Below the pieces are notes generated by a model. It was not told the origin of the DNA. It made no database searches and was given only the letters and a program-made list of their open reading frames with translations. A stretch of 64,000 nucleotides of DNA, taken from positions 124,001 through 188,000 of the forward strand of contig NZ_KE384450.1 of NCBI RefSeq assembly GCF_000425785.1, given 5' to 3'. Position 1 is the stretch's first letter; every line of letters begins with the position of its first letter. Below are positions 49,869 to 58,023 of this stretch, piece by piece. The position numbers were made by a program, and so were the translations under genes. Origin of the DNA: Pseudomonas taiwanensis DSM 21245. GTDB taxonomy: Bacteria; Pseudomonadota; Gammaproteobacteria; Pseudomonadales; Pseudomonadaceae.

Positions 49869-50072
49869 GCCTGGTTAGGTTTTGCAGCCAGCCGCCAGAC
49901 TTTTCCTATAGGGCGGTCTGGAGCGGTTCTCTAGTCTTGAGGCTTCGCCCGAACCCCTCACGTGCGCCTGGAGCCTTCATGCAAAACACATCCATCAGGC
50001 AAGTATCCACCTTCGGTCCTCCCTGTGTTCACGTCAGAGAGCTGCTGGCCTGGCCGCCTCAAAGACCGTGTC

Positions 50073-50585
50073 ATGCATGAACGAAAGTATTGCTGGCAAC
50101 GGATTCTGCTCCACTGGCTTTCCGCTGTATTGATTCTGTGGGTACTGCTCAGTGACCTTTGCGTCGCACTGATGGATGTAGAGCGCTCGACCTACGAACG
50201 CATCAGTGGTTTCAATGCGGCGATCTGCGTGCTCTATATTCCCCTGTTCCTGCTGCGTTGCCTGTTGTACCGGCTCTGCACCCAGCGCGAAGTCGGCCCC
50301 GCCGGTCAACCACTGAAATTGATGGTTTGCACGGTGCACGAGGCGCTCTACTTGAGTACCGCTGCCGTTTTGTTGTCCGGCGTATTGATGATCAGGCGCG
50401 AGGTCGATGTGCTCGGCTGGTTCATCGTTCCTGCGTTGCTGGACGATCCGCTGTGGCTGGATATCTGGTTTGAACTGCATCGTGTCTCCCGCGCACTCCT
50501 GACGGTCTTGTTGCTGGTGCATGTCGGCGCGGTCGTCGTGCAGGGCTATCAGGGACGTAACGTGCTGCGACGAATGCTGCCCTGA
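50073..50585 (+). CDS. Cytochrome b561-type membrane protein
   Basis: The 170-residue protein has four hydrophobic helices and histidines in positions suited to heme b ligation (LLHWLSA, TVHEALYL, ELHRVSR and LLVHVGAVV), resembling the bacterial cytochrome b561 family that passes electrons from quinol or superoxide. The substrate cannot be told. The ATG at 50073 is chosen because the first helix starts right after it; an in-frame extension to 49962 has no family character. It precedes the orphan pseudopilin gene by 121 bases. Confidence 0.75.
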   Translation: MHERKYCWQRILLHWLSAVLILWVLLSDLCVALMDVERSTYERISGFNAAICVLYIPLFLLRCLLYRLCTQREVGPAGQPLKLMVCTVHEALYLSTAAVLLSGVLMIRREVDVLGWFIVPALLDDPLWLDIWFELHRVSRALLTVLLLVHVGAVVVQGYQGRNVLRRMLP

Positions 50586-50706
50586 GTGGCTGATGCCCTC
50601 CTGAGTCCTGGTCTGGCCGGTGACGCTGCATCTTGCGATGTCGGTGGGGAGGGGCGTGTTCGCTGCCTAATGGTCCTCCCCAAACTCCATCAACAGGTTT
50701 GTTTAC

Positions 50707-51153
50707 ATGCTCATACGTTTTACTCGTCCGCTCCGGCGAGGTTTGACGCTGGTCGAAATCATGATGGTGATGGCGACGCTTGGCATGCTGGGAGTGCTGG
50801 TGATGCTCAGCCTCCTGGTTCTCCCCGCTCAGCCGAGTGTGTTCACGGTGCGGGAAGACCTGAAGTCGATCGCCTCGGCGCTGGAGGTGTATCGACTGGA
50901 CAATGGCACCTATCCCACCACGGCGCAGGGGCTTGAGGCGCTGGTCAAATTGCCTACCCGGCCACCCCTGCCAAGATTCTGGGATGCCCAAGGCTATTTG
51001 GCGTCATTGCCAGCCGACCCCTGGGGCTCTGCCTACCAGTACGAAATTCCGGGCACGCGCTCGAACCTGGACTATGACCTGTTCTCTTGGGGCGCCGACG
51101 GTGAAGCGGGTGGGGAAGGGGAAAACGCCGACGTTGGCAACTGGGCCGAGTGA
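50707..51153 (+). CDS. Orphan GspG-like type II secretion major pseudopilin
   Basis: The 148-residue protein begins with a prepilin leader of 12 residues cut at RRG|LTLVE, with Glu at mature position 5, then a hydrophobic helix. The globular part has the T2SG features, including LDNGTYPTTAQGLEALV, the PADPWG motif and a C-terminal YDLFSWGADGE-type calcium-binding loop. No other type II secretion gene is present nearby, so it must be processed and assembled by proteins encoded elsewhere. Confidence 0.88.
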   Translation: MLIRFTRPLRRGLTLVEIMMVMATLGMLGVLVMLSLLVLPAQPSVFTVREDLKSIASALEVYRLDNGTYPTTAQGLEALVKLPTRPPLPRFWDAQGYLASLPADPWGSAYQYEIPGTRSNLDYDLFSWGADGEAGGEGENADVGNWAE

Positions 51154-51234
51154 GCCCACCGCCGAGCGATTAAGTTTCGCTTCAGCAGTGCTCGCTACTC
51201 TGAGGCCATCGAAACTCAAACAAGGACTTACCCT

Positions 51235-51582
51235 ATGAAATTCCGTTACCTGGCCTTCCTGCTTGTGCCTGTGTTCAGCACCGCTGCCCTGGCTGCAGGC
51301 TACACCGGCCCCGGTGCCCAACCTGTGATCACCGTGGCAGCGGCCAAAGAAGCCGCAGACGACACCCCGGTCGTACTGCAAGGGTTCGTGACCAAGAAGA
51401 TCAACAACGACGACAAGTACGAATTCAAGGACAACACCGGCACCATCACCGTTGAAATCGACAATGAGGACCTGCCAGCAACGCCGTTCAACGAGAAGAC
51501 CAAGGTAAAACTGACCGGCGAAGTGGAAAAGTACCTGATGAGCCGTGAGGTGGACGTGGACATCGTCGAGATCATCAACTGA
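51235..51582 (+). CDS. YgiW/YdeI-type periplasmic OB-fold protein
   Basis: The 115-residue protein has a signal peptide ending in ALAAG and a small OB-fold domain (about residues 35-112) with VLQGFV, YEFKDNTGTITVEID and VKLTGEVEKYLMSREVDVDI, matching the NirD/YgiW/YdeI family of stress-tolerance proteins. The function is not established beyond links to cationic stress in E. coli. It stands alone between the pseudopilin and the convergent transporter. Confidence 0.85.
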   Translation: MKFRYLAFLLVPVFSTAALAAGYTGPGAQPVITVAAAKEAADDTPVVLQGFVTKKINNDDKYEFKDNTGTITVEIDNEDLPATPFNEKTKVKLTGEVEKYLMSREVDVDIVEIIN

Positions 51583-51618
51583 CTCGGTGCCTGCTGGGGC
51601 CGTTGCCCGGCCCTGGCT

Positions 51619-52863
51619 TCACGCTGTCTTGGTCGGCAATGTGCTCAGGTGCAGCGCCACCAGGAGTGCCACCGCCAAGAGGCTGCCGATGAACAGCCCG
51701 ATTCCGTTCCAGCCCGCATGGTGCCAGAACACACCACCTGCCGTCCCGGCCACGCTCGACCCCGCGTAATAGCAGAACAGGTACAGCGATGATGCCTGCC
51801 CTTTCGCCTTCAGTGCCCGACGGCCGATCCAGCTGCTGGCCACCGAGTGCGCACCGAAGAAGCCGAACGTGAACACCAGCATGCCGAGGATGACCATCGC
51901 CAACGGGCTGAACAAGGTCATCAACAAACCGCTGGCCATCACCAGGATACTGGCCCAGAACACCTTGCGCCGGCCCAGCTTGTCGGCCAGCGCGCCTACC
52001 TGCGCTGAACTGTAGATACCCGACAGGTACACCACCGACAGCAGGCCGACCAGCGCCTGGTTCATGTGGTAGGGCTCGGCCAGCAGGCGGTAGCCAATGT
52101 AGTTGAACAGGGTGACGAAAGCGCCCATCAGCAGGAAGGCTTCGAGAAACAGCCAGGGCAGGCCTGCGTCTTTGAAGTGCATGACGAAGCCATCCAGCAG
52201 GTTGCGCGGGTTCATGGCCTGCGGGCGGAAGTTGCGCGATTCGGGCAGCACTTTCCAGAACACCACCGCTGCCACCAGGGCCAGGCCGCCAATGGTCAGC
52301 ATCGCCGTGTGCCAGCTGACGAAGTCGATCAGGACGCCGGTGATCAGCCGCCCACTCATGCCGCCAATGGCATTGCCGCCGATGTACAGGCCCATGGCCA
52401 GGCCGATGTGCTGGGGATGGATCTCTTCGCTCAAGTAAGTCATTGCCACCGCTGCCAGGCCGCTCAGCGACAGACCGACCAGTGCACGGGTTGCCAGTAC
52501 CCCTTCCCAGGTCGGCATGACTGCGCTGGCCAAGGTCGACAGTGCCGCGCACAGCAGCGCGAACACCATCACCGGCTTGCGCCCTATGCGATCGGAAATC
52601 GGCCCGGTGATCAACAGTCCGAAGGCCAGCATGGCAGTCGAAACCGACAACACCAGGCTGCTCTGCGCGGCGTTGATGGCAAACTCCTTGGAGAGCAGCG
52701 GCATCATTGGCTGCACGCAGTACAACAGGGCGAAGGTGGCGAAGCCACCGCTGAACAGGGCCAGCACGGTCTTCATGAAGGCGGGGGTGCCTTTTTCGAT
52801 CCAGGTGTCGTTGAAGGTCGTCGGGTCAGGTTCGGTAGGCTGGGAAGCTACAGCTGTTTTCAC
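51619..52863 (-). CDS. MFS transporter (YnfM-like drug:proton antiporter type)
   Basis: The 414-residue transporter has 12 predicted helices, the motif A loop GPISDRIGRKPVM between helices 2 and 3 and a weaker copy after helix 8 (GALADKLGRRKV). The substrate is unknown; an arabinose or multidrug-type exporter is likely. I chose the GTG at 52863 because GAGGT lies nine bases before it; an ATG at 52896 would add 11 residues. It is divergent from the LysR regulator, which probably controls it. Confidence 0.82.
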   Translation of the reverse strand: MKTAVASQPTEPDPTTFNDTWIEKGTPAFMKTVLALFSGGFATFALLYCVQPMMPLLSKEFAINAAQSSLVLSVSTAMLAFGLLITGPISDRIGRKPVMVFALLCAALSTLASAVMPTWEGVLATRALVGLSLSGLAAVAMTYLSEEIHPQHIGLAMGLYIGGNAIGGMSGRLITGVLIDFVSWHTAMLTIGGLALVAAVVFWKVLPESRNFRPQAMNPRNLLDGFVMHFKDAGLPWLFLEAFLLMGAFVTLFNYIGYRLLAEPYHMNQALVGLLSVVYLSGIYSSAQVGALADKLGRRKVFWASILVMASGLLMTLFSPLAMVILGMLVFTFGFFGAHSVASSWIGRRALKAKGQASSLYLFCYYAGSSVAGTAGGVFWHHAGWNGIGLFIGSLLAVALLVALHLSTLPTKTA

Positions 52864-52971
52864 GGACAGGTACCTCAAGCGCGATGAAAAAAGCATATAG
52901 CTCGCTAATGATTACATCCAATATATTGTTCGACCTATTTGAGATGTTCTGCGACTTGATTGGAGCCCTTC

Positions 52972-53865
52972 ATGGAACTGCGCCATCTGCGGTACTTCAT
53001 TGCCGTGGCCGAAGAACTGCACTTTGGCCGTGCCGCTCAACAACTGGGAATCTCTCAGCCCCCTCTGAGCCAGCAGATCCAGGCATTGGAACTCGAGTTG
53101 GGGGCGCGTCTGTTCGAGCGCACCAACCGCCGCGTCGAACTGAGCGAAGCAGGACGCCTGTTTCTCGAGGAAGCGCGTCAAGTGCTGGCCCAGGTCGAGA
53201 AGGCGGCCGATGTGGCGCGTCGGGCTCAGTTGGGTGAGCTGGGTGAAATGAAGATCGGCTTCACCTCGTCGGCACCGTTCACTTCGAAGATCCCCAAGGC
53301 CATCCATGCGTTTCGCCAGCGCTTTCCCGCGGTGCATCTGAACCTGAAGGAAATGAGCAGCCGCGATGTTGCCGAAGGGGTGTTCGATGAGTCGATCGAG
53401 GTCGGCCTGATGCGTCCGATGCCCTTACCGGACGGGCTGGTAGCCACCGAGCTGTTTCGAGAGCCGCTGGTGGCGGTGATCAACGCATCGCACCCCTTGG
53501 CCGTTGGCACCGAGCGGGGAGTGCACATCGCGGCGCTGGCCCATGAACCGTTCGTGTTCTTCCCGCGTAGCTATGGCAGTGGCCTGTATGCGCAACTGCT
53601 GAACCTGGCGCGCGATGCCGGGTTCAGTCCGCACTTCGCCCAGGAGGCAGGTGAAGCGATGACCATCATTGGGCTGGTTTCAGCGGGCCTGGGGGTGTCG
53701 GTGTTGCCTGCTTCGTTCCAGCGCATGCAGATCGAGGGCGTTGTGTATCGCACCTTGCTGGACGAGGGGGCGACGAGCGCGGTGTGGCTGGTGCAGCGTG
53801 AGGGTGGTGGATCGGTCATGGCCAAGGCATTTGCCGAGCTGCTGACGGGGTTGTTGATGGGATGA
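52972..53865 (+). CDS. LysR-family transcriptional regulator
   Basis: The 297-residue protein has the N-terminal LysR helix-turn-helix (MELRHLRYFIAVAEELHFGRAA, then SQPPLSQQIQALE) and a C-terminal effector-binding domain with GLMRPMPLPDG and a conserved ILGLVSAGLGV-like segment. GGAG lies just before the ATG at 52972. It is divergent from the MFS gene, with about 108 bases between starts; LysR proteins usually control the divergent neighbour. It converges on the ketosynthase gene. Confidence 0.9.
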   Translation: MELRHLRYFIAVAEELHFGRAAQQLGISQPPLSQQIQALELELGARLFERTNRRVELSEAGRLFLEEARQVLAQVEKAADVARRAQLGELGEMKIGFTSSAPFTSKIPKAIHAFRQRFPAVHLNLKEMSSRDVAEGVFDESIEVGLMRPMPLPDGLVATELFREPLVAVINASHPLAVGTERGVHIAALAHEPFVFFPRSYGSGLYAQLLNLARDAGFSPHFAQEAGEAMTIIGLVSAGLGVSVLPASFQRMQIEGVVYRTLLDEGATSAVWLVQREGGGSVMAKAFAELLTGLLMG

Positions 53866-53933
53866 AGGGCTGGGTAAGGGCGCAGCCCCGGCAACCCGGC
53901 GCCCACTGCAGGGGCCGGATCGCCGGCGCTTGG

Positions 53934-55160
53934 TCAGCCCCAGCGACGGAAGATCAGCGAAGTGTTGACCCCACCAAAGGCAAAGTTGTTGTTCATCACG
54001 TACTCGTGGCTCATGGTGCGAAAACCGCCGGTCAGGTAGTCCAGCTCGCCACAGCGCGGGTCGATGCGATCGAGGTTGAGGGTATGCACGTAGCGGTCGC
54101 TGTTCATCATCTCGATGCTGAACCACGACTCCAGTGCACCGCAGGCGCCCAAGGTGTGGCCTAGGAAACTCTTCTGCGAGCTGATGGGCATGCGTGGGCC
54201 GAACAGGCTGCTGGTGGCCAGGGTTTCGGCGATGTCACCCTGTTCGGTGGCGGTGCCGTGGCCGTTGACGTAGCCGATGGCGTCGGGTGCCAGGGCGGCG
54301 TCTTCCAGCGCCAGTTCCATGGCTCGGCGCATGGTGGCCTGCTCCGGTCGGGTGATGTGCTGGCCATCGGCATTGCTGCCAAAGCCCACCACCTCGGCAT
54401 AGATCTTCGCCCCCCGCGCCAAGGCGTGCTCCAGCTCTTCGAGCACCAGCATCCCTGCGCCTTCGCCAATCACCAGGCCGTCGCGGTCGAGGTCGTAGGG
54501 CCTTGGGGTCAGGTGCGGCGTATCGTTCTTGAGGCTGGTGGCGTACAGCGCATCGAACACCATGGCTTCGGTGGGGCACAGCTCCTCGGCACCCCCGGCG
54601 AGCATCATCGGCAGACGACCGTACTTGATCGCCTCGTAGGCATAGCCGATGCCCTGGCTGCCGCTGGTGCAGGCGCTGGAAGTGGGGATCAGGCGTCCGG
54701 TGAGGCCGAAGAAGATGCTGATATTGGCGGCAGTGGTGTGGGGCATCATGCGCACGTAGGAGTTGGCGTTCAGGCCGTCGGCCACTGCGTTCATCAGCAT
54801 GTTGCCGAAGGTCTTGATCTCGTCGGTGCTGCCGGTGGATGAGCCGCAGGCTACCCCCATGCGTCCATCGCGGATGCTCGGGTCGTCGAGCAGCCCGGCG
54901 TCGGCCAGGGCGCGCTCGGCGCCAGCGACCGCCAGGCGCGAGACACGGCCCATGCTGCGCAGCTGCTTGCGGGTCCAGTGGCTGGGGACCTTGAAGTCAT
55001 CGACCGGGCCGGCCAGGCGGGTATTGAGCTCTGCATAACGGTCCCACTCGTCCATGCGGCGGATCCCGCTGCGCTGGCTGGCGAAATGCCCGGCGATGGT
55101 GGCCCAGTCATTGCCCAAGGAGGTGATGCCGGCCATGCCGGTGACCACGACACGGCGCAT
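53934..55160 (-). CDS. Beta-ketoacyl-ACP synthase, aryl polyene cluster (ApeR-like position)
   Basis: The 408-residue FabF-type condensing enzyme has an intact active site: Cys164 (SACTSGS), His301 (NGHGTATE), Lys330 and His335 (KSFLGHTLGA). It would extend the polyene chain on ACP using malonyl-ACP. I set the start at 55160, where it overlaps the ketoreductase stop by one base (TGATG); an ATG two codons earlier is possible. It is the last gene of the cluster and converges on LysR. Assignment to the aryl polyene pathway rests on neighbours and gene order. Confidence 0.88.
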   Translation of the reverse strand: MRRVVVTGMAGITSLGNDWATIAGHFASQRSGIRRMDEWDRYAELNTRLAGPVDDFKVPSHWTRKQLRSMGRVSRLAVAGAERALADAGLLDDPSIRDGRMGVACGSSTGSTDEIKTFGNMLMNAVADGLNANSYVRMMPHTTAANISIFFGLTGRLIPTSSACTSGSQGIGYAYEAIKYGRLPMMLAGGAEELCPTEAMVFDALYATSLKNDTPHLTPRPYDLDRDGLVIGEGAGMLVLEELEHALARGAKIYAEVVGFGSNADGQHITRPEQATMRRAMELALEDAALAPDAIGYVNGHGTATEQGDIAETLATSSLFGPRMPISSQKSFLGHTLGACGALESWFSIEMMNSDRYVHTLNLDRIDPRCGELDYLTGGFRTMSHEYVMNNNFAFGGVNTSLIFRRWG

Positions 55161-55888
55161 CAGCACAACCCTCCATTGACCGCCAGGACCTGGCGGGTGA
55201 TGTACGCGGCTTCAGGCGACATCAGGAAGTTCACCGCCCCGGCAACTTCTTCGGCCGTGCCCATGCGCCCGGCCGGGATCATCTTGAGCAACTCGTCCAC
55301 GGGCACATGCTCGTCGAGCATGGCTGTGTCGATCAGGCCAGGGGCCACGCAGTTGACAGTGATGCGTCGTTTGCCCAGCTCGATGGCCAGCGCCTTGGCG
55401 GCGCCGATCAGGCCGGCTTTGGAGGCACTGTAGTTGACCTGGCCACGGTTGCCGATCAACCCCGACACCGAGGTGATGCAGACGATGCGGCCCGGCGCGC
55501 GGCGGCGGATCATGGGCATCGTCAGGGGATGCAAGACGTTGTAGAAGCCGTCCAGATTGGTGCGCATGACCTGGTCCCAATCCTCGTCGGTCAGTGCCGG
55601 GAACGCGCCGTCGCGGGTCAGCCCTGCGTTGCACACCACGCCATAGTAGGCACCGTGGGTTTCGACATCCTCTTCCAGGATGGTCTTGCACGCTGTGCGG
55701 TCAGCCACGTCGAATTGCAGCACCCGTGCCTGCTGGCCCAGAGCCCGGACCTCGGCGGCAACCGCGTCGGCTTCGGCACGGCCACTGCGGCAATGCAGCA
55801 CCAGGTCGAAGCCTGCACGGGCCAGGCGCAGGGCGATGGCTCGGCCGATGCCGCGGCTGGAGCCTGTGACCAGGATGGTATCAGTCAT
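55160..55888 (-). CDS. 3-ketoacyl-ACP reductase, aryl polyene cluster (FabG-like)
   Basis: The 242-residue short-chain dehydrogenase has the NADPH motif TGSSRGIG, NAG at about 87-89 and the catalytic Ser140, Tyr153 and Lys157 (NYSASK). It should reduce the beta-keto group in each elongation round. The start at 55888 lies eight bases inside the end of the dehydratase gene, so translation is coupled. It matches the position of ApeQ. Confidence 0.92.
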   Translation of the reverse strand: MTDTILVTGSSRGIGRAIALRLARAGFDLVLHCRSGRAEADAVAAEVRALGQQARVLQFDVADRTACKTILEEDVETHGAYYGVVCNAGLTRDGAFPALTDEDWDQVMRTNLDGFYNVLHPLTMPMIRRRAPGRIVCITSVSGLIGNRGQVNYSASKAGLIGAAKALAIELGKRRITVNCVAPGLIDTAMLDEHVPVDELLKMIPAGRMGTAEEVAGAVNFLMSPEAAYITRQVLAVNGGLC

Positions 55889-56351
55889 GGGGGGACTCCT
55901 CTGGGTCTGCCTCGGCCAGATAATGGGCGGTTTGCGGCGGGCGATAGACATTCAGGCGCGCGGTGGCATGGATGCCGGGGCCACGCAGGTGGCACTCGAA
56001 CACACCCATGCCGCTGTCATCTTCCAGTGAACGCAGGGCGTGAAGGTGCAGTTCGGTGCCCGCCGGGAAGTGTTCTACATCGCAGCTGTACTTGCGGGTG
56101 CCGAGCAGGAAACCCAACTCCACCGGTTGGCCTTGTCGACGCGCCCGGCAACCGGCGAAGGCGGCCACTGTCTGGGCCATCAGTTCGATCCCGAACCATG
56201 CCGGCAGGCTGCCGTCGGCGCGATTGAACAGGCCGCCGTGGCGCACGGTGGCGCGAGCATGAATCTGCTCGTCGTCGCAGCTGTCGACCTGGTCGATCAG
56301 AATCATGTCGCCAGCGTGTGGCAACAGCTCGGCCAGTGGCCAGGGGATCAT
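55881..56351 (-). CDS. 3-hydroxyacyl-ACP dehydratase, aryl polyene cluster (hotdog fold)
   Basis: The 156-residue hotdog protein resembles FabZ/FabA-type dehydratases, with the catalytic His12 (LLPHAGDM) and Glu56 (GIELMAQT). It would dehydrate the hydroxyacyl intermediate to a conjugated enoyl chain. In the described E. coli system the dehydratase is a heterodimer of ApeI and ApeP; only one such gene is present here, and a partner may lie beyond the window. It overlaps its upstream ketosynthase by four bases. Confidence 0.88.
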   Translation of the reverse strand: MIPWPLAELLPHAGDMILIDQVDSCDDEQIHARATVRHGGLFNRADGSLPAWFGIELMAQTVAAFAGCRARRQGQPVELGFLLGTRKYSCDVEHFPAGTELHLHALRSLEDDSGMGVFECHLRGPGIHATARLNVYRPPQTAHYLAEADPEESPHD

Positions 56352-57541
56352 GCGGTGTCTCCGAGAATCAGACTGACATTGTTGCCGCCGAAGGCGAACG
56401 AATTGCTCATCAGCCGGCGTGGGTGCTGCGCTGGCAGCCGTTGTTGGCCGTCGACGAGGTTCAGCGCTGCCAGTTCAGGGTCGCGCTGGCCATCCCACAC
56501 GTGGGGCGGCAGCAGCCCCTCAGGGTTGTGCTCGCTCAGCGTCAGCCAGCAGAACGCGGCTTCGAGCGCGCCAGCAGCACCCAGGGTGTGACCGGTCATG
56601 GGCTTGCTCGACGAACACGGCAGGTCGGCGCCGAACAGTGCGCTGACGGCCAGGCTTTCCATGGCGTCATTATGCACCGTGGCGGTGCCATGCAGGTTGA
56701 GGTAGTCGATCTGCGTTGGGGCCAGGCCTGCATTGTCCAAGGCTTTGGCCATGCACTGCAAGGCGCCGGCGCCAGTCGGGTCTGGCGCTGATATGTGGTG
56801 AGCGTCGGAACTGGCGCCGGCCCCGAGCAAGGCGATGGAGGGGCCTTCGTTGTTGACTTCACGGGTCATCAGGAACAGCGCAGCGGCCTCACCGATATTG
56901 ATGCCGTTGCGGTTGATCGAGAACGGGTTGCAGCGCTGCTCGCTGATCGCTTCCAGCGCGCTGAAGCCATTGAGCGTAAGACCGCACAGGCTGTCGACAC
57001 CGCCGCACAGCACCGCATCGCAGATACCCTGTCGCAGCAGTCGGCGAGCGCTTGCCAGGGCGCGGCCGCTGGAGGTGCAAGCGGTGGAGATCACGTAGGC
57101 CGGGCCGCTCAGTTGCAACCAGTCCGCCAGGAAGTTGGCCGGTGCACTCAGGGCCTGCTGGGCGTAGCGGTAGTCGTCCGGAAAGTGCTGTTGCCGAAGG
57201 TAATGGGCAATGCCTTCGGTGGCTTCGGCGATTCCCGAGGTGCTGGTGCCCAGTATGACCGCCACCCGGTGTGCACCATGGCGTGCGATGGCCTGGCGGA
57301 TGGCAGGCTCGATCTGCAGGGCGGCGCTGTACAGCAGTTGATTGTTGCGGCTGTGCTGGTCCGGCAAGGGCAGTACGGGCAGTTGGCCGGGCACGGCACC
57401 GACGGGAGGTCGGCGGTCGGGTATCCAGCCGTCCTCGGGCTGCACGCCCGAGCAGTCGCCTGCGAACAGGCGGGCGGCGACTTCGGCCTGGCCGTGGCCC
57501 AGCGCGCAGACCACGCCCAGGGCGTTGAGGTAGGCAGTCAT
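56348..57541 (-). CDS. Beta-ketoacyl-ACP synthase, aryl polyene cluster (ApeO-like position)
   Basis: The 397-residue condensing enzyme has Cys155 (STACTSSG), His284 (NLHGTATVHND), Lys313 and His318 (KPMTGHTLGA), so it is catalytically complete. In the E. coli aryl polyene system the ApeO ketosynthase works with a chain-length factor, ApeC, that is not in this window. It overlaps both neighbours by four bases, between the DUF3261 lipoprotein and the dehydratase. Confidence 0.88.
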   Translation of the reverse strand: MTAYLNALGVVCALGHGQAEVAARLFAGDCSGVQPEDGWIPDRRPPVGAVPGQLPVLPLPDQHSRNNQLLYSAALQIEPAIRQAIARHGAHRVAVILGTSTSGIAEATEGIAHYLRQQHFPDDYRYAQQALSAPANFLADWLQLSGPAYVISTACTSSGRALASARRLLRQGICDAVLCGGVDSLCGLTLNGFSALEAISEQRCNPFSINRNGINIGEAAALFLMTREVNNEGPSIALLGAGASSDAHHISAPDPTGAGALQCMAKALDNAGLAPTQIDYLNLHGTATVHNDAMESLAVSALFGADLPCSSSKPMTGHTLGAAGALEAAFCWLTLSEHNPEGLLPPHVWDGQRDPELAALNLVDGQQRLPAQHPRRLMSNSFAFGGNNVSLILGDTA

Positions 57542-58023
57542 GGCAGGTTCTCGCTGGGCAAAGGGGCAATTACATAACGCAGGCCCTCACCGAGGTTCAA
57601 GTCGAATCCATCGGCGTCTCGATAAGCGATGTGCCAGCGGTCTTCCAGCCAGCGTTGCCCGCGCTGTTGGCGAGCGCCGGGGTAGAGCGCCTGCAATTGC
57701 TCGCCCGGAGTCAGGGCGAACAGCACGGCGGCGAACAGCTCGCGCGCCGCTGGATTGGGCGGTAAAAGGCCATCCGCCTGCCAGCGCTGGCCTTCGAGCA
57801 ACTGACGGGCCTGGGGAATGCCGAGCAGGTCGAGCAGCGACCAGCGCAGGTGGCCGTCTTCACGTTGAATCACCAGTAGCCAGTCTTGTTGCTGCCCGGC
57901 CTGTTCGCGCCGGACGTGCAACTGCTGCGGCAGGTCGAGCGTAGGCAGGTGTGCCGGCAATGGTGGGCGTGCGCTGCAAGCGCCCAGCAGCGCACAAAAG
58001 GCAATCAGCAGCAGCTGTTTCAT
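57538..58023 (-). CDS. DUF3261 lipoprotein of the aryl polyene cluster
   Basis: The 161-residue protein starts with a lipoprotein signal peptide and lipobox LLGAC (Cys16), then a DUF3261 domain. It is predicted to be anchored in a membrane facing the periplasm, where it may help place the finished lipid; no reaction is known. The start at 58023 overlaps the exporter stop by four bases (ATGA). It matches the position of ApeN. Confidence 0.88.
   Translation of the reverse strand: MKQLLLIAFCALLGACSARPPLPAHLPTLDLPQQLHVRREQAGQQQDWLLVIQREDGHLRWSLLDLLGIPQARQLLEGQRWQADGLLPPNPAARELFAAVLFALTPGEQLQALYPGARQQRGQRWLEDRWHIAYRDADGFDLNLGEGLRYVIAPLPSENLP

Noticed and set aside
51583..51618. Terminator between the OB-fold and MFS genes
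   Set aside because: GGGGCC/GGCCC segments can pair, but the structure is short and there is no T-run.
53866..53933. Terminator between LysR and the ketosynthase
   Set aside because: The gap is GC-rich with several short complementary segments, but no stem is followed by T residues.
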